DNA of 64,000 bases, from the NCBI GenBank assembly GCA_964019055.1, contig OZ025213.1, forward strand, positions 12,963,202 to 13,027,201, written 5' to 3'. Source of the DNA: Anthopleura xanthogrammica. Lineage: Eukaryota > Cnidaria > Anthozoa > Actiniaria > Actiniidae. Positions 35,861-47,178 of the stretch are shown one piece after another. Numbering within the stretch: position 1 is the first letter of the stretch; each line of letters starts with the position of its first letter. The notes beneath the pieces were generated by a model that searched no databases, was not told the origin of the DNA, and worked only from the letters and a program-made list of their open reading frames with translations. The position numbers and the translations under genes were made by a program.

Positions 35861-36125
35861 ATATAAAGCGAGGGAATTATAATAGTGCAAAGCAGCAATG
35901 GAGATCGTCTGAAAAACTGCAGTCCATGTTCGAATTCTAGAACGAGGATTGAGGCGCTGAGTGCGCAAAGTGGAGATTAAGCTCGGAAATGAAAATAGCG
36001 CACAGCAGCAATGAAGATTATCGTTGCAGGATCGTTGAAGATCGTTGCAGGAAAACTTCAGTCCACTGCGACGCTGATTGCGCAAAGGGGAGAAAAAAGC
36101 CTGAAAATTATAATAATGCTTTATT

Positions 36126-39100
36126 TTAGTGGTTTTTCTTTACCGTAGCTTTTTCAGGTTCCTCTGGATATATTTCTAGATTTGAAATAATACAACTGGG
36201 TGAAGCACTCATAGGAGGAGTAGACATCTCAGTATCCATACTCTAGATGATAAGGGGGAAAATGCGCATTAATTTATGTTGGTTTAGAGAAAAAATCTAG
36301 TCAAAAGTCAGTCAGTCAGTCAGTCAGTCAGTCAGTCAGTCAGTCAGTCAGTCAGTCAGTCAGTCAGTCAGTCAGTCAGTCAGTCAGTCAGTCAGTCAGT
36401 CAGTCAGTCAGTCAGTCAGTCAGTCAGTCAGTCAGTCAGTCAGTCAGTCAGTCAGTCAGTCAGTCAGTCAGTCAGTCAGTCAGTCAGTCAGTCAGTCAGT
36501 CAGTCAGTCAGTCAGTCAGTCAGTCAGCCAGTCAGTCAGTCAGTCAGTCAGTCATTCTCTCAGTCAGTCATTCTCTCAGTCAGTCATTCTCTCAGTCAGT
36601 CATTCTCTCAGTCAGTCATTCAGTTGGTCGGTCAGTTACTCGGTCAGTCGATCAGTCTGTCAGTCAGTCAGTCAGTCAGTACTTACCATTACTTCTTCAA
36701 CATCATCGTTAGGGTGTAACGCATGTACAACAGCATCATGGACGGAAATGAAGATATGATGGTCACCAACTTTGTTTCTGAATCCAACTTTATCAAGCAT
36801 GTCACGAATACCATCTTGTAACACAAACAAATCATAGGCCGTTATTAGTACAACACAAACGACCAGAAACACCATGCACTCTTGTACTCTCCCCTTTGAC
36901 CCCACCCTTGATGCTATGCATGGGAAGCCTTTTTAAAGAATTTTTTTTTTAATTTTCAACAACAAAAAAAAACATAAAATAATAAGATAAAGGATTCTAT
37001 ACTCACGTCGACAGCTGGCTAAATAAAACTTGATGCCAATTTTCTCAAATTCAAGCGCCATCTACAGAAATAGATAATGGATGTTAAGGCACGGACACAG
37101 GATGAAACATTTCACGCAATATTTCTGGCATTGTAATAGTATCGAAAATGTCCTCGTTCACTTGTGGGGTATAGTTCCCTTTGACGGGACGTCAGAGCAG
37201 CTCAATTTGGAGGAGAAGACGAAAGAATTTCAATTTCCTGAGAATTGGAAACCTACTGCTTTATCCTCCAAATTGAGCTGCATTCCGACGTGCTGCAAGG
37301 GGTCTATTCCTGATATTAAGCTTGGTATATTAGGTTCCCCCACCTGTATTAACATGTTTACGCCTTGAGTGTCGATAAAGTTGAATGTACTGCCATCTAC
37401 GATTACAGTGTGAAGGCCTACTGTCTCCCGGGTCTCGTCACCTGAGGAGCCCGATTGGACGCTTGATCTTGGCTGGTTAATATTCTGGGGATAAGTATTA
37501 TTACACTAATAAATAAATGAATAGAGAAACGGATATATGGAAGAATGGGAGGATGGCAAGGCAACATTGATGACTGAACTAACTGCCTAATAGACGAATG
37601 CAATTGCATGGTTGAGAAGGATGAATGGGATGGGATAGATGGATGAAATAGTCAGATGGGATATATACAGGGTTTCCACTCGTCTGGAAAAAACAAATTC
37701 CCTGACTTTTCACTGACCACACTGTGCACTTATTTTACCAAAAATAGTAATTTGACCACAGAAAGACCAACTAAAAATTCTGAATTTAAGACGATTTTAT
37801 GAAGGCTGACAGGAATTCCCTCACTTTTAGGTAAATTGAAAAAATTCACTGACCAAAATTAAAAAAATTCAGAATTCACTGACTTTTCCCTGACCGTGGG
37901 ATCCTTGGGATAGGATATATGAAATAGATGAATGGGATGGGATGGGATGAATGGGATGGATGGGATAAATGTCGTATAAGCAACTTACCCCATTCATATT
38001 GACATTTCTGTTCTCTATCACCACTGACTCCCTCTTGATTTCTTCTGGGTCGCTATCTGATGGTGATCCCTCGATTTTATTCGCATTAGTTTCGTATCTC
38101 ACTCGTTGTCCAAGTTTATTCCTCAACTCTTCTTCAGGATCCATGTGGATTTTCTTCAACAATTCAGTCCTGAAGAACTCAGCGTTGGCATAAAATACTG
38201 CAGAATCGAACCTGAAGATCTTGATACCAGGGAATTCTTTGGCCTGTTAAGTGAATGAATCAAGGGAATCAATGGCGTAGCAGTATAGTATATTATCTCT
38301 GGGGTCTCAGGTTCGATTCCTGGACTTGAATCCCGTGAGTAGAGTTCGTTAGGTCTCTCCCTTGATTCAATGGTTTTTTCCCAGGTTCTCTGATCTTCCT
38401 TCCTTCCTCCGCAAAACCTAACAAGCTAAATTTCAATTCAATCTGTGAGTTAGCCATGCCCTGACTTTGATCAGCATATGCAAAGTTTGCTTCAGCGTAT
38501 CGAAAAAAAATGGTTACGTCAACTTTTTTAAGCAGCTTCTATCTTGTAGAAAGTTTTTTTTAGCTTGGTTCTCTTCTTTTTCTTTCCTTTCCTTCTCCCT
38601 TCCGCTTCCCACCTCTCACCTCTGGGACCAACCCTCCTTTCTCGAAACATAGCAACGAAGACTCCTAGCTGTCAGGCGCCGCCGCCATATAGTGCAGTCA
38701 TCCTCTACCCATTTCATTAAGGCATTTCTTACCCCTGGAAACATTTTTACATTCCGGTAAATTCCAGTGGACGATACGTGACCAAGAATGGCACTCCTAG
38801 GCCTGGCAAGAAAGAAGAATAGAAATCAATCCCCGTGCTTACGACGCTCTTTCAAAGCAAGTGAGAGAAACGTAGTGTTTATCAGTTATGGCACGGCACG
38901 GCACAGCACAACGCAGCACAGGACAACACGATGTAGTGTAGCTAAACACGGCATAGCACAGGAATGCACACGTCAGGACAGCACAGCACAACGAAGTGAG
39001 GCACGGCACGGCGCAGCACAGCACAATGAAGTGAAGCACGGCACGGTACGGCACGGAACGGAACAGCACAGCACAACAAAGTAAGGCACTGCACGGCACG

Positions 39101-42100
39101 ATAAGACACGACACGGCATAGAACGGCACAGTATGGCACAGCACGGCACAGTACAGCACAATAAAGTGAGGCACCACACAGCACAGCACGGCATAGCACG
39201 GCATGGCACAGCAAAAAGCGGCAAAGAACAGCACAAAGCAGCGCAGCGCAGCGCAGCGCAGCAAGTAACGGCACAGCACAGCACAACAGATACGAGTTGC
39301 CTACCTTGATGAGCGGATGAGGACGATCATTAGCGCAATAACCACACCAACAGCTAGTCCAGTATCAATTCCAAGAATAACCACAGCGAACCACACGCTT
39401 ATCCAAACGAACTGTAAAGAAAAATAATGCCACTCTCGGTAAAACAACACCGTAGGCTTCCCTTGGACATGCTACTACCGTCATGCACGGACAGTTCTAC
39501 TTACAGCATCGTACTTGCAGATTTTCCAGAGCTCCCATAACCTTTTAAATTGTAGGAATAAACCCTTTAAAGCAACGACTACTACAGCTGCAAGAACCGC
39601 CTAAAAAAAACAGGGAAAAAAACCATAATCTTTTAAGTTAGGGATACGATAATGAGGGAGGGAAGAGAGGAAAGGTAGGGAAGCGAGAAGGAAAGGAGGA
39701 GAAACTATCCTGTAACAATACAAAATATAGTACAAGAGAGTATACTATCTGTGACGACAGCTAACTATAACTGATTGTATGTTCAAGCTTCTTGTACCAT
39801 TCATAAGCAATGATATATGATCAATCATACCTTGGGTAAGCAGTAAAATAATGGAGCGATGAACAGAAGTACCAAAAGGATTACAATCAATATAGGAATA
39901 TTACATAACTAAACGGGGGAAAAAGAAAAAAGATTAAACAAGAGTTAGTAATGAGACCACTGTTCTTGGTAATCATGTACAAAATAATGAAAAAGTAAGC
40001 TTTGTACGTAGATAAGTAGAATTAAAATGAGCAATAAGCTTCATCTAACAGCTTCTTTTGGCACTTTTGACTTGAAGCTCACTAAGCGGGTTCACGTAGA
40101 TGAATAAATTGACTCTGTGAGTGACGTTGAAGCCACTAAAATGTTGCAAACTCACTTCAGAGAAATAATTTTTTTTCTTATGGAAAAACGTAAATTACCA
40201 CCCCAGTTTATGCGCAACTAGTTTTAGAATATTACATTTTAATTTTCTGAGTCATTTTTAAACTTTTTTAGAAAGAAAACGCATATGCATGTTTTGGCAC
40301 TTTTGACTTGAAGCTCACTAAAGCGGGTTCAAGATTCATGTAGATGAATAAATTATCTCTGTGAGTGACGTTGAAGCCACTTAAACGTTGCACTGCCCAC
40401 TTCAGGTAAATATATTTTTTTCGTATGGAAAATCGTAATTTACTCTTCCAGTTTATACGCAACTGGTTTTAGAATATTACATTCTAATTTTTTGAGCCAT
40501 TTCTTACTTCTTTAGAGAAAGAAAACGCTATTTTGGCACTTTTGACTTGAAGCTCACTAAGCTGGTTCAAAATTCATGTAGATGAATAAATTATCTCTGT
40601 GAGGACGTTGAAGCCACTAAAATGTTGCGCTGCTCACCAAAGGAAAAATGTTGCCGAAATCTCGTATTTAAACCCTACAAATAACTATCACGTAGATGAA
40701 GCTTATATTGTTCATTTTTTTATTTAAATACCTATTTATTGTTTTTGAGATCACAGCTACTTACTAATGTTTTGGCTAACGTTTCTTGGACAGCAGAACG
40801 TGATAAAGACCCACTAACGGGAAAACACGAAAAAAATGATCCAATGATATTTACAAATCCGTATGCGATTAATTCCTAAAAAAAGAAAGAAGGGAAAGTA
40901 TTATAGTGGACCAGAATGAGTGGACGCATTGAAAAGCACCTTGACACTGAACACTAATTGGGGGGGGAGGGGGCTTGGTACGATTGGTCAATCAAGGGTG
41001 GCATTAGCAGTAGTGTACTCGCCTCTCACCTCTGAGGTCTTGGGTTCGGTTCCTGGACTCGCCGTGAGACTTAAGTAGAGTTTGTTGGGTGGCTCCATTG
41101 AATCAAGGGTTTTTCTCCAGGATCTCTGGATTTCCTCCCTCCACAAAATCAAACAATGAAAATCTCAATTCGATTGTAAGTTAGCCTTGCTCTGACTTAG
41201 AGGTTGTTAGAGACAGTGGCATAGCGAGGGGGCGAGGGGGACGGCCGCACCCCCCTAAAATTTTCGGATCGAGCCTTTTTTCTTTCATGTATGATGTCAA
41301 TGCCACTGGTGTAGGGAGGGGGCGAACACGTGCCCCCAAATTTGATCCTGGTTCTACACCACTGGTTTCAGGGTTCTATCTGTGAGTCAGCCTTGCTCTG
41401 ACTTAGATCACCCGAAGGCTGTAGAGGGTTCAATCTGTGAGTTAGACATGCCCTAACTTAGAGGTTGTTTCAGGTTTCTATCTGTGAGTTAGCAGCACCC
41501 TGACTTAGATCAGCCAAGAGGTTGTTTCATAGCTTGTCTTAAATGATTACCTGATTGGCATCCACCTTATAATTATTTCTCTTGGCAAACATCTTAGCCA
41601 TGGATATATTCGTAGCGAAGATTACCACACCAATGACAAAAGCGTCCGTTATGATATTGGCCATATAGCTTAACTTTGGTATGGTGATTGGAGGCATCCT
41701 GTATTGGAATTGAAAAAAAAAAAATTAACTCTCCTACCTCCATTTTCCAATGATGGTAAATTGAAGAAGTGTTAGGGATATAAACAAGTACATTTCTTAC
41801 CCTTTTGGTATATACCCCAATACTGCTACATCATATTTCTTATGAGTCTCAACTAAATATGTGATTGCTGTTCCTAAGACAACCTGTTACGGGGAAAGAA
41901 ACCATGATAATCTTATTTATGCATTATTCATTGGTTTCGTTGAGAGAGGATTGGAAAAAAGATGGATGGAAGAAAAGATAGATGGAAGAAAAGAAGGAAT
42001 GAAGGAAGGAAAGAACAAAGGATGAAAAGAAGCCAAAAGGAAGGAATGAAGGAAGGAAAGAACGAAGGTAAGGAGGAAGGAAGGAACAAAGAAAGAAAGA

Positions 42101-45100
42101 ACGAAGGAATGTGGGAAGACAGAATGGAAAAAAGAAGAGAAGGAAAAATGGAAGCAAGAAAACAAGGAAGCGTTTGATGAAAAAAGAAAATGGAGAGAAA
42201 AAATTACTAAAATTTGTATTATTGATAAGGATTCGGAATGGGCAGGGACAGTTTTTCAGATTGAAAAAATGTGAATGATAAAGGGAAAGGGGGGGGAGGT
42301 GTGGGGGGGGGGGGGTATAAACTCTAGAAATGATTAACTTACTGCAATCAAATCAGCAGGAATAGGAACCTTGATTTTTTTCCTTGTTTTCTCATCAATC
42401 TTTTTGAGAATGAGTAACAATGCTATACAAACTAAACCAGTAACTATGGCTCCAGGAACAACATCTTGAATATGCTGGAATATGAAGATGTAATTCTGAA
42501 GAAAATCAAAAGAAAAATTATCAGAACATTATTTTAAAGTTGATGGATGAAGCACAAAGTTCATCCCTAGGTTCTTTTCTTCATTCCACCCTTGCTTGCT
42601 TGCTTCCTTCCTTCCTTCCTTCCTTCCTTCCTTCCTTCCAAGCAGCTCTACTCACCTATGACACCAAGCCTAGACCCTGTGCTTCCCATAAATACCCTAA
42701 TATTTTGTCCTGATGACAAACTGAAGGATTTCAAACGTGATTGAATTGGAAAGTAATATTCCATTTACCCTAATAGTGGCAAATACACCAGAATATCTTG
42801 GTACTTTGAGTCCAAGGATGTGTTTTATCTGACTGGTGAGCACAAGTATTGCCGCACCAGTGGTAAATCCACTGACCAGAGTGTCTGAGAGGTAGACAGC
42901 TACAAAACCAAGCCGTAGAAGACCCATGACAGACTACCAAACAACAAAAGGATATAAACTCAAAATTAAGAATGTAATTACAAAAGTTGATGATATATAT
43001 AGTAAGTATTTGTAATTCATATTTCAAGAGCACTGCTCAGTTCCAGTTTATCAGTAAATGCTGATCCATCCACCAGAAACAACCTGTGGGCTGATGTAAA
43101 TCAGGGCATGGCTAATTGACTGATCAAACCCTGAAACAACCTCTGGGCCAATCTAAGTCAGGGCACGGCTTAGTAAACTTACACTTGGATTGAACCCTGT
43201 AACAACTTCTGGGCTGATCTAAGTCAGGGCACAGCTAACTCACATATCAAACCCTGCAACAACCTTTGGCAGAACTCTAAGTCAGGGCATGGCTAACTCA
43301 AAGATTGCAAAGGAATTTAGCTTGTTAGGTTTTGTGGAGGGAGAAAACCCAGAGAAAAAGTCTCAAATCAAGGGAGATACCTTGCGACGCCAGAGGTGAG
43401 AGGCAAGTACAATTGCAGCTTAATGCCACCCTTAATTCCCATGTATATTCTGATATCAGTGTCACCAGGGACTGCGGCATATGAGATGTACTAAGTAAAC
43501 CACTGAACTGTGGAAATGCAACTTGCAGAAAAAAAACATGCCATTATCATGCCTACAATTATCAACGGTCATGTCTACATTCCTTAGCGGTGATATGATG
43601 AAAGAGCAAACTGAGAGCAAGCTAGGAGCCTTTATAAGCCAGGTTTGGGGAAATCACAAAGAAAAAACGAATCACATATGAAACCAATCTAAAGTACAAA
43701 TGTATTTTATTGGGAGAATTCAACCATTTAAGCGTCAAGAAAAAAATTCAAGGCTTTTCCAAGTTGCATGTGACAAGACCAGACAAGACAAGACAAGACA
43801 AGACAAGACAAGACAAGACAAGACAAGACAAGACAAGACAAGACAAGACAAGACAAGACAAGACAAGACAAGACAAGACAAGACAAGACAAGACAAGACA
43901 AGACAAGACAAGACAAGACAAGACAAGACAAGACAAGACAAGACAAGACAAGACAAGACAAGACAAGACAAGACAAGACAAGACAAGACAAGACAAGACA
44001 AGACAAGACAAGACAAGACAAGACAAGACAAGACAAGACAAGACAAGACAAGACAAGACAAGACAAGACAAGACAAGACAAGACAAGACAAGACAAGACA
44101 AGACAAGACAAGACAAGACAAGACAAGACAAGACAAGACAAGACCGTTAATGCTTGTGGGCATGACAGTGGCATGATTTTTTCTTGCATTTCCACAGTTC
44201 GGTGGTTTCCGTACTATCATATTTTCCTTTAGTTTTGATCTACAAGTATTGAATTTGATAAACATTCAAATGAATCTTACTTGAAAAATTCCAATAAGCA
44301 ATGCCAAGGAGAAAGCAACCTCCAGTTTTATTGCTGACAATCTGTCTTCATAATCAGGGTTACTGCTATTTGTTTCAACTTTCTTGACTAAATTTGTTAA
44401 TGGAGGAATGGTGGTGGTTGCATTGAAGTTTATTGCTGCCGTTGTTGGTGATAATGCTGGACTACTTGTGTCTGACATTATACGGTCTGCTTCCCTTTCA
44501 CATACTGTGCCAATCATAAGACAAACTACGGCAAAAGTACCTGAAATGGAACAAATTTCCATGAGAGTTTTATTTAATATACCTAATTTTTCCCCATTTT
44601 AAATCATGTGTCATTCTCTTGAGAATAGACTGCTTCGTACCATCATGCAGCCATGGCAAGAGGCAGGAATAGAATATGGAGTCTATGACATCAAACGAGG
44701 AGTCTGAGAATGTCCCAGATGTCATGAGTGATAACGATTGTGTTTTGAAATCTGGGGCATTCCAGTCCCGGATGCTGCTAGTGGAAATCATTGGGTTTTG
44801 ACATCCGGGACATTCTCATCCTTTAATGTCAAAGATGCCATATTCGAAAAGGGTCTATTGAATCTAGTCTAATCTGATTTACATGAGATAGAATTCAGTT
44901 TCCCAGGGGAAAAGACTCTATTGTTGGGCCTCCTGTCATGGCTGCCATCACATGATGGTGCAATTAGCATATATAAGATTCTTTGTTTGAGTTGTATCCA
45001 TATTCATGTCTTCTCATGCACAAAAGAAATGATACTCTAGGGAATAGCACGTGGTCTGAAATTGGGAAAACACATTACACCAAAGGTAAGGCCACTCCCT

Positions 45101-47178
45101 CACTAAGAACACAAACATCTTTATTCGCTTCATCGTGGGCTGTGCCACACACATTTTGGTGTAGAGCACATCAATATATGTCAGTGGGAGAAATATTTCC
45201 CGGTCTCCCTAGCTGGCCCCACCCCACCCCTACACTAGCTATGTCATCAATTTCCCCTTAACTCTTAAATTAGTGGCCAGTTAATTTTGGAATCGCTCAA
45301 TCTGAACTTTGAATGCAGCATTGTGAGATGTGATAAATCAGAATATTCTAGAAAAGTAGTCATCAAATCAACCCCTGCTGTGCATTCACTGGATCCGGAT
45401 GTTATTCAAAACACTTGTGAAATTATTTTTAGTCATTCAACCATCAAAGCATTACTTCTTCAGCACACTCTGGTGTAACATTTCCTCATTTCATACAAAT
45501 CACATGGCATTACCTACTGTATTATTTCTTTCTCTACTTCACAAGACACATCAATTAAGAAAAGATTTAAAAGAAAGGAAAATAACTTGTTTACAAGACA
45601 TTTCAAATACAAAACAATGCAATTTTGGATATACCCCCAGGCAAAAAGTATTTAATTCAAATAATTTCAAGCACAAAGCATCTTAACATTTTCGATTGAA
45701 TGAGCGCAAATTTGTACTGCCAATAAAATTAATGTCAAAGCTATTTATTTTATTATATAGTACCGCATGAAATTAGTAACATTGTGTGCTCATACTGGAT
45801 ATCTTTACTTGTCCATTTGCTTTCTCAATCACCCTAAGAATGCATCAAAATGTGGCACAACATGCAAAAACATCCATTACACAGCTTTTTGTTAAGCTTT
45901 CAATTTGTCTGGTATCTTCAAAACCTTCTGTAAACCCTTACACCCATTTTCATAATTACACGACCCAGACAACTAGCTATAATTCAAGCTCTGGGTTTTT
46001 GGCTTCCATCAATCACATTTCCAACCAAAGTTATAGTCATTCTTTTGATCAAAGGTAGGCAAAAAACCCAGATGTCTTGGGCTGTAATGATCATGAAATT
46101 ATAAAAAATTGGGTGTAAAATCTTTGAATTCATATTACTCAGATGGTGAAGTTATTATTTATATATAAAATACCACATGAAATTAGTTACAGCAAGTAAC
46201 AGACTTAGATGAATGAAATTTGAGTCAGAAGTACATGTCATATATATAGGCAGTACATTTAAGAATCAATGACAAAAATTACATGTATGTACTATCCCAT
46301 GGGACATATTATAATTAATTCTTGAAATTCTCTTCCATAAGGTGTATTCAAAACTAACTTTTTCTTTTATACATTTTAAGATAAGCAAACTGGAAGCCTT
46401 CTACTTGAGTTTGCTAGCCAAACATGTTTGTGTTGTAATAATATGGTAGTTGCTTATAATTGTTCTATGCATGGGCTTGGAAGGGGGTGGGGGATAGCTG
46501 ATGACATATATTATGAAGTTAGGAAGTACTCATTTTGACAACGTTGAACATTTGGCATGTGTCCCATATTGACGTAAAGCAACTATACCCCTTATTTTTG
46601 CTTTACAACTTCTCTATTTACTTAGATATCAATAAGCCTATAAAATTGCGTAAATAAGCTTATATATATATATACTCACCTATTGATAGGTGTCTCGAAG
46701 TGCCAAGCAACGTGTAAACAATCAGTGGAACGAATGCCAGATATAACCCTGTAATCGCCGGTAAGGATGCTAACATAGCATAAGCTAGACCTAAAAATAA
46801 CTAAACACGTAAGACACTGTCTAATAATGGTAATAAAGGGGCAAACGAGAGAAAAAAAAGGTATCAAAACACATTGTACAGAGTATAAGACCAAGTACCT
46901 TGTGGTATATGTAAGATTGCTACAGTTAAACCCCCAGCTACATCTGGTAAAAGATCTTCCTTGACTTGATACTGCGGTAGCCATGATAATATAGGAAACC
47001 AGGAATTCAATACTCCTCTACAAGTCAGTTTAGATATATTCGTACAAAAATGCTTCTTTAGCCTTTTGGCCACCGACTTCGGTTTCTTTGTCGACTGTTT
47101 CGGCACGTAACATCGTTTGAATTCTTGTTCATTAAAAACTCTCCTTGACAGTGAAATTTGCCTTCTGGAAACGTCCAT
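36126..47178 (-). CDS. SLC26 family anion transporter, copy A (prestin/SLC26A6-like)
   Basis: Seventeen exons: 47178-46899, 46790-46680, 44540-44281, 42933-42769, 42495-42343, 41883-41801, 41698-41551, 40875-40765, 39908-39831, 39600-39505, 39411-39305, 38802-38733, 38243-37989, 37484-37344, 37061-37007, 36814-36687 and 36242-36126. The protein has 785 residues. It has the sulfate-transporter signature ([20 protein letters not shown], then GTSRHLSIG) and a loop with NAT and NSS glycosylation sites. These are followed by [14 protein letters not shown] and the central [11 protein letters not shown] motif (about 421-431). A C-terminal STAS domain follows ([17 protein letters not shown] ... FISVHDAV), then a 39-residue tail ending TVKKNH. 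Key anion-site residues of the family (PQ of PQG, the F of GTFAV, S423, S425, R426) are present, but the GLAF phenylalanine is Tyr. SLC26 proteins exchange chloride, bicarbonate, sulfate or oxalate at the plasma membrane as dimers. AATAAA follows the stop codon directly (36125-36120). Confidence 0.93.
36307..36680 (+). repeat. Tetranucleotide array (CAGT)n in the last intron of SLC26-A
   Basis: About 57 nearly perfect CAGT units, then four 20-base units of CATTCTCTCAGTCAGT type, then degenerate GGTCGGTCAGT, then CAGT again. On the gene strand the array begins right after the exon 16 donor (GTAAGT then ACTGACTG), at intron position +7. Confidence 0.95.
37170..37307. mobile_element. MITE family B, copy 3, in SLC26-A intron 14
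   Basis: TATAGTTCCCTTTGACGGGA at the left and GCTGCAAGGGGTCTATT at the right, with CAGCTCAATTTGGAGGAGAA and its partner ATCCTCCAAATTGAGCTG. It ends 36 bases from the donor of exon 14. Confidence 0.7.
38258..38475 (+). mobile_element. SINE family S1, copy in SLC26-A intron 12
   Basis: Box B (GGTTCGATTCC) then TGGACTTGAATCCCGTGAGT, AGAGTTCGTTAGGTCTCTCC, CCTCCGCAAAACCTAACAAG, and the 3' end CAATCTGTGAGTTAGCCATG then CCCTGACTTTGATCAGC. Inserted opposite to the gene. Confidence 0.7.
38880..39285 (+). repeat. Degenerate pentanucleotide array (GCACG/GCACA) in SLC26-A intron 11
   Basis: About 400 bases of GGCAC, AGCAC and AACAC units with GTAGTGTA, AAAGTGAGGC interruptions. It gives Cys/Ala-rich minus-strand frames that are artefacts. 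Confidence 0.85.
40050..40690. repeat. Three tandem copies of a 236-bp unit in SLC26-A intron 8
   Basis: The phrase TTTTGGCACTTTTGACTTGA then AGCTCACTAAG recurs at about 40057, 40294 and 40530. Each is followed by GGTTC, TAGATGAATAAATT, CTCTGTGAG and GACGTTGAAGCCAC. Copies 1 and 2 also share GCAACTAGTTTTAGAATATT and TTTTCTGAG. Intron 8 spans 39909-40764, so the array fills most of it. Confidence 0.85.
40985..41215 (+). mobile_element. SINE family S1, best copy, in SLC26-A intron 7
   Basis: GGGTGGCATTAGCAGTAGTG then TACTCGCCTCTCACCTCTGA, with a box A-like GCATTAGCAGTAGTGTACTCGCC and box B (GGTTCGGTTCC) 30-35 bases on. A body follows (GTGAGACTTAAGTAGAGTTT ... CCTCCCTCCACAAAATCAAA) and a tail (AAGTTAGCCTTGCTCTGACT then TAGAGGTTG). 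Confidence 0.75.
41216..41530 (+). repeat. Tandem SINE-tail copies and an adjacent repeat
   Basis: After a segment with GTGGCATAGCGAGGGGGCGA and its degenerate partner (GTGTAGGGAGGGGGCGAAC), the phrase TCTGTGAGTTAG...CCTGACTTAGATCA recurs three times (about 41365, 41425, 41480). It ends in AGAGGTTGTTTCA. The same phrase is repeated in reverse at 43080-43290. Confidence 0.6.
41940..42180 (+). repeat. Purine-rich tract with GGAAGGAA and GAACGAAG units
   Basis: The plus strand is almost all A/G across SLC26-A intron 5. Minus-strand Phe/Ser/Leu open frames here are artefacts. A run of G (42287-42315) follows. Confidence 0.8.
42593..42640 (+). repeat. (CTTC)n microsatellite in SLC26-A intron 4
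   Basis: Starts as CTTGCTTGCTTGC and continues as about eight CTTC units to position 42638. Confidence 0.85.
43080..43440 (-). mobile_element. SINE family S1, reverse copy with repeated tail, in SLC26-A intron 3
   Basis: On the minus strand: GGGTGGCATTAAGCTGCAAT, CTTGCCTCTCACCTCTGGCG, a body with CTCCACAAAACCTAACAAGC, then TTTGAGTTAGCCATGCCCTG. The tail phrase (GAGTTAG..TGCCCTGACTTAGA..AGGTTGTT) occurs about four times. Box B is degraded (GCGTCGCAAGG), so this copy is old. Confidence 0.6.
43772..44144 (+). repeat. Pentanucleotide array (GACAA)n in SLC26-A intron 3
   Basis: About 74 nearly perfect units of GACAA, with GACCA at the left edge. Five frames give DKTRQ / LSCLV open frames; none is a gene. 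Confidence 0.97.
44574..45090. mobile_element. MITE family A copy 6, split by a nested palindromic element
   Basis: The left part of MITE A (TTTTTCCCCATTTTAAATCA then TGTGTCATTCTCTTGAGAAT) ends near 44628. Its core resumes at about 44971 (AGATTCTTTGTTTGAGTTGT) and its right arm ends near 45085 (AGCACGTGGTCTGAAATTGG). Between them (about 44630-44968) is another inverted-repeat element. That element starts CTTCGTACCATCATGCAGCC ATGGCAAGAGG and ends CCTCCTGTCATGGCTGCCAT then CACATGATGGTGCAATTAGC. It also holds inner repeats (GAATGTCCCAGATGTCATG, ATGTCAAAGATGCCATATTC). A TA sits at each junction. In SLC26-A intron 2. Confidence 0.6.
45091..46679. other. Rest of SLC26-A intron 2, nothing recognised
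   Basis: AT-rich. Open frames at 45399-46058 on the plus strand show no domain or splice support. The intron ends with a (TA)n run next to the donor of exon 2 (46660-46673). Confidence 0.4.

Larger units (their letters stand above)
33944..36119. other. Intergenic region between the glycine-rich gene and SLC26-A
   Basis: Contains a 36-base direct repeat (CAAGTATAGTATCACTGATA at about 34318 and 34468, 150 bases apart) with (GTATA)n between, a tRNA-like SINE and an inverted-repeat element (both listed). It also has a degenerate duplication, GCGCTGAGTGCGCAAAGTGG near 35950 and GACGCTGATTGCGCAAAGGG near 36070. The 203-codon minus-strand frame at 35076-35687 runs across the repeat at 35617 and shows no domain, signal or splice support, so it is not called as a gene. 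Confidence 0.45.

Noticed and set aside
43700..44265. DKTRQ and LSCLV repeat proteins on both strands
   Set aside because: Five-base array read in every frame; it lies in an intron with phase-matched exons on both sides.
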